From: Carassius auratus
Taxonomy: Eukaryota > Chordata > Actinopteri > Cypriniformes > Cyprinidae
Assembly: GCF_003368295.1 (NCBI RefSeq)
Contig: NC_039253.1
Location: 13,886,444-13,950,443 of the forward strand
Reading direction: 5' to 3'
Length of the DNA: 64,000 bases
Below, in pieces: positions 42,601 through 54,200 of this stretch (position 1 is its first letter; each line of letters opens with the position of its first letter). The position numbers and the translations under genes were made by a program. The notes beneath the pieces were generated by a model. It saw only the letters and a program-made list of their open reading frames with translations, searched no databases and was not told where the DNA came from.

Positions 42601-43274
42601 AGGGCCATTTAGTATGTCAAGTTCTAAGGAAGGTAAAATCCTACCATCTTTCTGGACACAGAGGAAAGTAGACAGTCATTTCTCAAGCCTTTATCGCTGT
42701 GTATTTCAAGCCTTAACACCTGGGATGGCCTGTCTGCTGAACGTTGTTTCATGTCCAATCACTGAACAACAGAACCTTCATTCTAATGGAAGCATTATGT
42801 AATGGGAAGAACAGAGAACGGCCAACACCATCTGGTTAGAACTTCATTAGCACTCTGAGATTCAGCCAATGGACCTTACCTACACTGAACTGACCTCACA
42901 ACACTGCATGGTTTTTAACACAGATGCATGTCAACCCTGAGGTTATGGAATAAAGCGAGCCTCTCGTCAGCTGACAAAGAAGTATATCGTTAACCACAGT
43001 GACCGTAATGCTGGTACATGGACATACATGCACATGCAAACACACTCGCTCACACACAGACACTCCAGCATGGATGAAGATGCTTCCGGCCCATTCATCT
43101 CTACGGCTGATTCTCATCTCTCAGCCAGTACTAGTACGAAACGAAAAGGCCCAAAATAAACATTGACAATAGCGACTCCCAATTCAGTTTCAACAATACA
43201 TTAAAAAAATAATATGTACACTAAAATCCAACACAGTTTTGAGACAAGCCTCTCTGAGGGGGGAAGTTTCTGCT
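39690..43274. other. Downstream of ephb2, no confirmed gene
   Basis: Balanced composition at 40200-40700 and 41130-41750 gives frames of up to 178 codons (39973-40509, plus), but no domain or splice structure is visible. These may be part of a longer ephb2 3' UTR or a non-coding transcript. Confidence 0.4.
41985..42320 (+). repeat. AT-rich cyprinid MITE (ACAGGAATAAATTACATTTTA family)
   Basis: It runs from ACACTACAATTCAAAATATT through GTATTAGAATGACTTTCTGA to CATCACAGGAATAAATAAC and AATATTTTACAG. The order of blocks matches a repeat very common in carps and zebrafish. Relatives lie at about 25.94, 32.22, 47.02, 55.24 and 62.41 kb. Confidence 0.65.
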
Positions 43275-43296
43275 TTAGAATATTATTATACAAAGC

Positions 43297-43302
43297 TTTA
43301 TT
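43297..43302 (-). terminator. Candidate poly(A) signal for ephb2
   Basis: AATAAA on the minus strand, about 1.83 kb after the stop codon. It is the first canonical hexamer met downstream. Only the motif and its position support it. Confidence 0.35.
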
Positions 43303-43387
43303 GTTCTTACATCTATGGAGGTGACAGATCTCAGAAAGCATTGTGGAAGTACCATACCATGGAGAACGGTGGGATGTTTTTTTTTTT

Positions 43388-43429
43388 TTGTTTGTTTGTT
43401 TGTTTTGTTTTGTGTGTGTGTGTGTGTAA
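43388..43429. repeat. (TTTG)n followed by (TG)n
   Basis: A short TTTG tetranucleotide run grades into about 10 TG units, within the probable ephb2 3' UTR. Confidence 0.85.
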
Positions 43430-45127
43430 AAAATATAACATATACACACTAATTTACAGCTGATATTGTTTGTGATTTTTTTGTTTTAATGTCCTATGAA
43501 ACTCTTAATTTCAGCTTGGCGCCAATTGGTGAATGTAACCATTTCAAAAATGTAATACAATAACAATATTCTCATATAAAACTATGCTTCACAATGAACA
43601 ATCACTTCCCTGTTATGAAAATGTCCTCTAACTGCATACTTTCAGATATTAAAACCCCTAAACACCTTATTATAAAACATTTTTTTTTTTTTCTTTAAAG
43701 AAATGGTTTTGGTGGCAAAAATATAAGCATATCAACACAGTGATCTGCAACGTGTATCAAATCCAAGCTTCCGGTGAAATCATAGTTTTGCACCACACGT
43801 GCTCCGCAGCTCCATGTGCTCCATTCCATGCACACGCAAACACACACACGCACACAGCAGGGATCCAAACATAAAAGTAGAGCGTAGATGATGTGAAGAC
43901 CACACCATACGTGCACTCGGTATCCTTCACTCTAAGCAGTTCAAGGAAAGAACATGCTGAACAATTTTGTGGGGGAGAGTATCTTATGCCGTCTTTCAAA
44001 CTAAATCATCTTAGCCCATGACAAAAAGGAGGGAGAATATAAAAGATGACCCCCCTCAAGTCATATACGGACACACACACGAAAGAAAATCCATCAAATG
44101 TCAATATAGATCCATCTAATACTGAAACTGAAACTAAATGTTGGACTACATCAGGCTTGTACTGACGACCTCACAAGTGCATCTGATATGTACAGGACAA
44201 GGTACAAAGAGATGATGCTCTATTTGGAAGGCTCTTATGACATCTGTAAAATGTAAATTTTTTCTTCCCTCCTAGCAATGAGGAATCTGCACCACAAATT
44301 CAACACTGTGATAACTATTTTGACTTTTTTTTTCTCCAGTTGTCTGTTTATGTTGATGTAGATTAAACTGCAAAAAATTATCATTTTTTTCTTCAAGGCA
44401 GTATTGACTGCCAAAAGGAAGTCCCATTTCATGGTTTTCACATACTTTTCCCTCGGCTGTCAGCGAGGGGAGTGGGATTAAGGTTCCGCAGGTTGTCCCC
44501 TGTGTATCCATTGAGCAGACAGTAAGTATTTCTATTCAAGATTTTCCCAAAATATTAGAAAGAAAATCTCAGAAGCATGTATTGTGTTTTTTTTTTATCT
44601 CCTGTTTCTTCATTGCCCTTTTAAAGGGTAGCCTTTTGATTCAGTCCACCATATTCAGTCTACAATTTTACAGCAATCTATATATTTTATATAGATTACT
44701 TGTGTTTCCATAGCTTTAATTTTTTTTTTTTTTACAAAAACGCTTTAAAAAAATACTAAAAAAAAAAAAAAAACAATTGGAAGGAAAGTAAGGAAAATTC
44801 AAGGGAAGTAGGGGGTGGAGCCTATTGCTGGCAGACTGATCGGTCTTCCTGTGATTGGTGGTAGCTAAAGCTAAACGATCAGGTGTTGTGACCATATTTT
44901 CCAGACACAGCTTTCCCGAATCGAGCCCATTAGGGTGTCTGGGGGTTAATGGGGAATTCAGATAACACAGATGGAGAACGAGAGTGTTTCGGAGGAGGGG
45001 GCAGGTGGATATCCTAGGTGGTCCAGAAGGAAAACAGGCTTAGGGTCTGTAGTGGCTGCCCCATCCCTTCATGTTGGCCCTTCGCCTCCTCCTCTTGTCC
45101 TCCTCCCAATCTAATCGGGACGCATCG

Positions 45128-45236
45128 TCAAACCTCTACCGATTGGATCTGGTTCATCTGGGCCCTCATCATCTGAACACTGTTGAGGATCTTCTTCTGG
45201 TGACCCGCTAGTGTCACTCCGACCCTGAGAATGTCC
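45128..45236 (-). CDS. ephb2: ephb2 last coding exon: SAM end and PDZ-binding tail (109 bp)
   Basis: The acceptor is TTCCATAG. It encodes DILRVGVTLAGHQKKILNSV and MMRAQMNQIQSVEV, then TGA at 45130-45128. GHQKKIL is the SAM helix-5 signature. The final VEV is a PDZ ligand, known in EphB2 to bind PDZ scaffolds. The exon is too short and lacks a suitable start for ordinary open-frame detection; it was found by extending the gene. Confidence 0.94.
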
Positions 45237-48200
45237 CTATGGAAAATACACATGAACAGAAAGAGGCAAGATCAAACATGTGCACTCAGAAGCAGATACC
45301 ATAAAGCTGTAGTAATACATTTTTATTCACTGGCTTCAACACATGATGCCAAAGTAAACTGAGCATGTTAGTTCAAGATTGAGTAACCGGTAATTTCCTT
45401 TATCCCTATCATCCTCTGTTTGTTGCACAATCCAAGCGTCTTTGAAACAACAACACTTCCTTTGTTTTCAAGCCGTGTCTGGTTTGGTCGGGTAACAGCT
45501 GAGGTGAGGAGAGGAGAAGAATCTAAGCATACATGTCTGTGGCTCCCATTTCAACTGTGACTGACAGTCAGTAACAAAGATGAGAAAATATACCTACAGT
45601 ATGTTTATTTTTTATTTTAAATCCATACAGTTTATAATCACTAAATAAATCGCTATTTATAATTCATTTTGAAGAAAGACAAAGAGGATAATAAAGAGAC
45701 TGAATACTAGGTCTGCCCCCTAATAGTCGATTAACATTTGGTCAACGAGAAGAGGCTTGGTTGACCAAAATTGTATTAGTCGCTTAGTTGCAGAAAAAAA
45801 AATAAATAGACAGGAAGTGGTGAGGTCACACAGTCCGTGACGGACAGATCATTAATGGCTGGTCTTTGTGGTAGTACATCGGGCAGGACATCCAAAAACT
45901 TGCATATCATTCATTGACCTCAAATATGGCTTAACATCTGAAATATGTTAGTAGCAGAAACTTGAATGTCCATTCAATGTTAACCTAGAAAAATGTGCTC
46001 TATTCAAGTGTCATAGCTGAATAGTATCTAGCTCACTGCAGGACAGACGGAGGAGCCAGAGCGCTCACTTGCTCTTGAAATACTCCATTTTTGGTCATAC
46101 AGGTTAGAGCAATACATTCTTTGAATATGTAAAGATTGTTTATGCACTCACAAAAACAATAAAACATTGCGCTTTTAAAATAATGAAAGCAACCAGAATG
46201 CGCATTCTGCAATGAAAAATATAAATATAGAGCGTACAATGTCTACTTTCAAATGAACCAATTCAAATGGAAAACAAATATTCTCAGATTATGTCATCCG
46301 TATGAAACATGCATACATCCACTACAGAGTCAGTGTTATTGACTTAATCTCTTAAGCATAAAACAAAGAAAACACTAATTTATTAATAACTTATTCATGT
46401 TAATGCAGCCTCCTTACTGTTTTTCCCTACACATTTATAATTATTACTTCTGTTGGTGTGCTGTGGCAAGCTTTATGCATGTGTTTGAGCACTTATTAGG
46501 CTTTGTATGCAATTAAAGGCTCATTGTATTGATTTAAATGGTGTATTAATAAACATGTGATTTGTCAACTTATGCTTAAAATGAACGCTCAAACAGTCAA
46601 CCAGAAAAATCTTTAGTATAGGGCAGCACAACTGAATAGTAGAGCTACATAATCAATCAATTCTGAAACTGAAACTAATTGTTGGACTACATCTACACTA
46701 CACCTCACAAGTGCAGTCTATTATTAATGTTACTATTATTATTCAGTCTGCAAAGAATCATCGACTCATGATTCATCGACTAATGCTTGAAATGACAAAC
46801 AGTTGACCAGAAAAATTTTAGTCGGGGGCAGCCCTACTAAATAGTACAGCTACATAATCAATCACATTGAAACTGAAATTGTGATATGGCCGTGTGCATT
46901 TACCATTATAACTCAAAAGTCTTTACAATAAAGTTCAAGTTTAACTATATTTAATGTTTTAGATGGTATTAGCTACATTTAACAATATTTATTAATAAAG
47001 GAGTTTCTACTTTTTCTATTTTAATACTTCTTCAGTGTCACATGATCATTCAGAAATCACTCAAATATGCTAATTCACTGCCCAAGAAACTTTATACATT
47101 ATTAATGTTTAAAAAAAAATTGTGGCTTGACATTTTTTTTTTGTAAACCATGACACATTTCTGAATTTTTTAATGAAAATCAATCAAATACAGCATTTAT
47201 TTGAGATCTTTTGCAGCATTGTGTCTTTTTGAGCAATTTAATCCACCCTTGTGGAATAAAAGTATTAAAGTATTAAAAAGGTCCCTACTGACCCAAGCCT
47301 TTGAACTGCAGCATAATTTAATATAAAATATTATATTTTATACCATAGTGTGCAGCCCTAATAAATAGACAGAGAAGCTCAGGGCAATATAGAGCAAGTC
47401 TTGTTACTGACAGTCAGCGCTATTAGAGTCAAAGATCCCCTAGAGGTTCTGCTGACTCAGTGATCAAAGCGTGGCTGTTTTCCAAACTGTTCTCTCTCAT
47501 AGGTATAGCACTTACTCCATGGACATCTGGGAAACAAGGTCGAAGCTGGTGAAGTTGCCATTGGCGAAATTGTCTTTGTACTGGCCCATCTTAATAGCGT
47601 CCAGCCAATCATCCACAGTGTTGAAACTAGAGAAGTCGGGCACACTGCGGTCAAGCAAGGGCAAATGCACACTGGAAGGGTAATGAGAAAGAGAAATAGA
47701 AATACAGATGAGTCACAATGTATTATTTTAATCACCAAATACACACTACAATCCCCCACTAGTATACATGGTACATTCCTAAAGTACAGGTGGTTCACAT
47801 TTATTTGGCATATTATCGTAAAAAAATTAAATCTTGTGCATATTTTTAGCAGTTGTGACAGACTTGGGAATATTGAGCTATAATAGTTCTTAGGTCAATA
47901 TAATTCAATCTCTGGAGGGGAAAAATGGAAGTTAGGGAAGAATTTAAGTGGCAAATATCCTCTGCCCTGCTTAATTCTGCAAAAAAAAAAAAAAAAAAAT
48001 GCAATTAATGTTCCCAGATGACTGTACTTTCTAGCAACATTACTGTAGCGTATTAGCCTCCAGGCAAAAAGAGCTGGTAAGAAGCTTGCAAAACCCAAGC
48101 CTTTCACCATCAGCGTGATGACAGAAGAAACTAGGCCACTTTACATTTGCCCACAAGAAACTGATGAGAGTTTTGCCCACTGTTACTTCGACTCCCACAT

Positions 48201-51200
48201 TTACTGTTGTTTCAAGTTTATGACTGCCTAAAGCCTTTAATAATGATTTGATCTACCAAACCTAGTTGATTTTATTTACATAGCAATTCAATGCCAAAAG
48301 AAATAACTCACAAACTTCATAGCATCAATAAAGCCCACCACAGGTATCAGAAGTAAAACCAAAACATTGACCAAAGATTGAAAACATAACAGGAATCGTT
48401 TAGAAGAAGGCTGTAAAGACATTTCTATTAAGGTCATATTCCATTTGGTTTTGTAAACATGCCTTGAAGGATGCAAGTGAGTCGGGTCTGGCAAAAGGTC
48501 AGGCACAGAAAATTCCCCCTAATATATGAAACACACACGCAAAGGGACGCACACACACAGACATACACTTCAGTGTAATGATGAGGATGTCAGACTAATC
48601 TAAGTGCTAAATATCTTAAAAAAGAAACTTCAAAGCAAGAAATAAAATATTTTTTGTAGCCGCGCGTATATCATGTATCACGGATGGATCTGCACTTCTC
48701 TCCAAACAATACAGTATTATGTATGTACAACGGTTAGACTTTCATAACGTCATTATGATCCCTTGATGCTGCCTTGGCATACCATAGTGTAGAGTTTCAC
48801 GTATATGTCTATGCAGCTTTCCAAAACGGCAATGTGTCTCCATAAACTAAATACTGTAGAAACTTGTTTAAACATCTCCATGACTTTCTACATAAATATG
48901 ATTTATTGTAATGACTATTGCACACTACTCTGCATGAGTTAAATTATGTCAGATGAGTCAAAGTGTTAAATGCACGTCCTGTTTCAAAGCCAAGCGAGCT
49001 GCCTTGCTGTCTACAGCGTTCTAGGTAGAAGCCTAAGTGAAATGAAACCTCACTAGTGGCTGATTTAGAACGCTCTGCACAATTTTATGTTGGCACAAGG
49101 CTCTAATAAGCTTTAATAAACATAGCTCACGTTTAATTTTTATGAAATATTTATATTATAATCTACACTCAGACTGGTGACATTAGGTTTCTGAGAAAGC
49201 TGCATAATATTGCTTATACAACTAACTATTATTAATATTGCTTCTGCAACTAATTATTATTCTTCATCTGTTCAAAATTTTTTGATTTGTCAAAATTGAT
49301 TTGATATTGAAAAATATCCCAAAATAATAATAATAATAATATATATAAAATGTTATTGTAAATCCTGCCCAGGGTTGTCTTCCAAACAATGTATAAATTG
49401 AAAACAAATATAGTGTATGTATCTGTTGGTTAATTGCTATTTAATTTGCAAAAGGAGTAAAAAATCTTTCTAAAATTTACATTTAATTTAGTTTTACCAT
49501 TAATTAACACTTAAAAAGGGCAATCATAAAGAGACATCAGAAAATAAATTCATGGCTATTTTCCACCCTACTGGGACTTAAATAATAAAATTTCAAGATA
49601 TTTTTTAAAAATGTTACTTTTATTTTTGATTTTAATGTTTTCTTCTCCAAGGATACGACTATAAATTACTGAAAATTGTCAATGCTTGTTACAACATGGT
49701 TGTAATTCCTAAACCCTTTGGAATACAGACCTAAGGTTGGTCTTTTTTTAAAGACACAAAGCAGGTCATTGCTGAAGTGAAAGAATTTTAAAAAAGAAAG
49801 TATAAAAGCTGTAAAAGGTTAAGTTTACAGCAAAGATAACGTGGTATATTTATTTTATTTTATATAATACAAATATATTATCAAATATGTTGCACTTGAA
49901 AATTGCTTTAAAATCAAAGCCATGTGTCTCAACAAGTTATGTTCTGTACTGCACATGCTTTTAAGCTTCCTGGTTGCTATGTCACCCTGCCCGTGGCGTC
50001 TCACAAACTTGATTCAGAGTGTGGTCATGCTGAAGGCATTCCCATAGCGTTTAAATGCAGCTTGAGTTCCTGAAGTGGGATCAGTCTAGAGCATTCAGAA
50101 CCTCAGACTGGCCAGAAGGTTCATGTTCCAACTGCACAATGACCCTAATCACACAGCAAAAATGGCTCATAGACAACTCTGTGAATGTCCTTGAGTAGCC
50201 CAGCTAGAGCCTGGGCTTGACCCAATCAAATATATCTGCCCCCATCCAACCTGACAGAGCTTGAGAGGTGAACAGGTGAGGTGAAGAATGGCAAATAATT
50301 GGCTAATGCTGATGTGGAAAGCTTGTCGCATCATACCCCAAAATATTTGAGACTGTAAAGGTACTTCAGCTTAGAGGTGTGGAGTTGACCAGATTTTTTG
50401 TGCCACAAGATCAAATTGTCAAATAAAACATTAGAGTTGTTCCGATTCCGATATTAGTATCGGAAATATCTCCGATACCACAACAAATTCTGGCATCGGC
50501 ATCGGCGAGTACATGAACCCATATACCGATCCGATACCATTTTCTTAAAAAAGACCTAGTTATGACCGCAAGCTTTGCCTAACCGCTGCACGGTTCTTCT
50601 TCGCTGCTCAAAATGCATTGAAAACACAGGAAGTTGTGCTGTGTTGCCACAAGCAACCCCTGTTTAGAGCAGCGAAGAAGAAATGAAAACGCGTTAGCAG
50701 CCCTTATCTATATATGACTGGATCACTCATCACATTCTAAACTGCCAAAAGACAGTGAAGCCGCTACTATATTATAGATCAGTGGTTAGCAGTATGTCTC
50801 TGTAGTACCGGTAGTTACAGACTCTCGAGTATATTCAGTACCGGCAACTGCGTTCAGTCGCTTCCGTGTAAGTCAAAACGCAGGGCTCCAGACAGTAGCC
50901 GAATATATACTAGTGTCTGTGAATATTAAACTGCAAAATACTATTTAAATATTACTCCCGCAAAATCTACATCTCTGTGGGTGACTGGCACAGATGCGCG
51001 AGAGCTCGCTGTTTTGTAGTCTCTGCTGTGTGTCATGAGGACACGAACGCATAAACCGTCACTTCATGAGAATTTACCGTTTCATTTGAGAATACTGTCA
51101 TATCATAAACACAGACACTCAAAGATCTTCATGGCAGCCCATTAAAATAAATGTTTGGTTTACATGAGTAAATTGACAATATATAAAGCTACTGTTGTAG

Positions 51201-54200
51201 CCTACAGTAATAATAATACATCTCTATAATAATAATAATTATGCCTAGATGGTTGCTTGTTTTTTACTTGTTTTTTACTTGTTAGAGATTATCTGATTAA
51301 TAGATCTTTTTTTATATTCCTAGACTTATTTGTTGCAGTTTTTTTATACAGTTATATTGTAAAACTTAAATACCTTTTTTAGTTTGCGGTGTTAGATTTT
51401 TGGCTGCATTTGAAGTTCTTTTTTGCATAAGAAAATAAATAATACTGTCAAATTCATGTTAGATAATAAAAATACTGTAATAAATACAGTAGTTCACCAT
51501 GTATTTGTTCATGTTTTATTGAGGGATCTGTCTGAAGCACACCATAAAAAAATTCTAGCAATTTACACAGGGCTAGTAGTATATACAGCTGTATATACAG
51601 ATATACACCCAGGTATCGGATCAGTACTCGGTATCGGCCGATACCCTGAGCCCAGGTATCGGAATCGGTATCGGGAAGAGAAAAAGGGTATCGGAACATC
51701 TCTATAAAACATGGTAGCAGTCGGTAACTCTGGTGAAATCTGAACTGAAGTGGGCAGTCTAACAATATCCCGTTCCTGATGTCCATTCAGAACAGCATAT
51801 CTATGCTTTATTCTTATTAACCACCGGTACAGCCTGCACTCGGATTGTTATGCACATGGAGCAAGCATGCTTTCTGCGTCACTCGTTTTATTTATGGGGT
51901 CTATGTGCAGCATGTGCATAATAATGCTCAGAGCAGGCTGTACTGGTGGTAAATATACAGCCCTCCCACAGAACAGCCAGGTTGTCGATGAGTGACAGTG
52001 CAGCATAAGGATGAAGCAAAGTGTGGATGCGCTGTCCTTGAACGAGTTCAACACGGCTTTCGTTATATTTTGCTTAGCCTATAATTTTAAGTGACAGATG
52101 TAATATTTATTTATTTTTCTCTGCACCAACTTTCCTACTGTTAACAGAAAAATGTCAAACGAATTTACTATTTTGACTAGACGATTAAAAATAGCTAATA
52201 GGCTATTTTTGTACAACATACATTTTAGTTTTTCTTCTCATTTCGACACTTTTTCCTATTGTGTTGTAAATGTTAAACAAATTGTATCCCGACAAGACAA
52301 AATAAGAAATAATTTTTTTTTTTACATTTTTATTTTCTCTGTGACATGTTTTTTTTCCTACTGTTTTGCATAAAATATTAAACCAATTTTGTGTCTAATG
52401 ATAATTCAAATAAATTTTATTCAAGACAAATAAAATAACATACAATCGAGTAGAATGAGTAGATTTCCCACTATAGGAGGCCGAACAGTTTAACTATCTG
52501 TAAGTTTGGAACATTAAAGATGACTCATGGCGTTTAGGACAACTTGAGTCATTCTTTTCCCCACAGTAGCTCACTCTGCATCCTCCACTGTTAGAAACAG
52601 AATTGCATTATTCACTAGTGTAAAGTGACGTTACTGATAGATGTGTGCAAACATGATCAATCGATAACCAAATTCGTTGTTGATTAGATATATCAGTTAT
52701 TAACTATTAGTTGTTCCAGCCACAGTTGTTACCCATCTTTTGCAACACCGTTCACATAAAATGTTGTCAGCTAGGTTTTATATCCACTGACTAATCATCC
52801 AAGCAAACTGCATTCTGTTTTCCAACCTCACCCTGATGAGAGTGGAGTAATGGCCTTCAGGCTGTTGGGGTTACGGATCATCTTGTCCAGGTTGTTGACA
52901 ATCTGGCTGAACTTGGGCCGGTTGTTGCGGTCCTTCTGCCAGCAGTCCAGCATGAGCTGATGGAGGGCACTGGGGCAGTCCATGGGAGGTGGCAGCCGAT
53001 AGTCTTGCTCAATGGCATTGATAACCTGCAGAGGGAGACACAGGTCTGTGAGGGTCTCTAGATAGTTATTAAAAGGGGCGGAGAAAGATATGCTTGTACG
53101 CATCCCAAGCATACAAAAAGTTTCAGTTACAGGTGACAAATAATAGCGGGAAAGAGGGAGGGATGGCTTTGGAAAATGACAAGCCAGATTTGAACTCAGG
53201 ATTCCTGTATAACCATGTCCCATGCCAGCCACACTATTTAAACTATTCGACAACAATACATCTGTAACTAATCTGTGGGCAACATTAATGTGTAACATTT
53301 GAAGATAATCCAATGTTTAATCAGTATCAGTAGACGTTTAATTCTTGGAATTGTAATACAAATATTACATAATGTGTAATGCATTAGATTTAAATTAATG
53401 TACTTTAAATAAATGTAATGTATCGCCATGAAACTTTGTTTTGATAGGAGCTGTCGGCATGGTGCGAGGCAGGTGGCAGTAGATATGAGCCAGCGTTTGT
53501 GCCGGGGTGGGGGGGGGCTTGGGTTGTAACACTACAGGAGACCGAGGATTGATCTGCAGTCTTCATAAATGCACTGCGATCATTATCTGGGTCTTAGGGG
53601 GACACAAGGAAGCCATTTGTCATTGGCCACAAACACATACATGATCACACTTACACAACCACACACACACAACCACACACACACATAGACTATAAATAAG
53701 CGGTCACAGTCAGCTGCTATCTAAATACCTCCTAAATCAGCAAATAGATCTTGATTATAAAGGTGCTGATAACAACAATTTGGCAGTACAAGCGTTTCCT
53801 CTCTGATCAAATGTGAAAAAAAGAGCAGCCTTAGTGTTAGTAAGTTTTTTGGCAGTATTCGGCCTGAGTCTGGCTCCCATCCGTCCTACTCATTTCCAAT
53901 CAAGCAACATCTGTCAGATTAAACATGATTAACACATGGCCTGTAATATACACGCTGACTAAATTGTACATTTGGAAAATGTGCTGCAAGCTGTAACAGT
54001 AAATCAAGAACGTCACTTAAATAAAACTTAAATACATCTCCAGCAAATTAACTGTGTAGCGTTACTAAATGTGCAAAACAGATACTGAGCGTTTAAATGA
54101 ACTGAACCGATGGATGTATCATCACATCAGAATGAAACGGATGCTTCAAGCGGCCTTGGTGGCCAGGAAGGAGATGCAAGGCCATGAAGTGGAAAGCGCG

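Larger units (their letters stand above)
43275..45127 (-). other. ephb2: Probable ephb2 3' UTR
   Basis: This is sequence downstream of the stop codon with no intron needed and no new coding frame. The first AATAAA on the minus strand after the stop is at 43302-43297, followed within about 80 bases by a GT-rich stretch that could serve as a downstream polyadenylation element. An ATTAAA variant lies near 44713. The end point is an inference; the UTR could be shorter or longer. Confidence 0.4.

Noticed and set aside
52828..53313. Longer coding exon extending above 53025 in the ephb2 frame
   Set aside because: A strong CTCTGCAG acceptor sits at 53026 and the upstream frame loses all kinase similarity.
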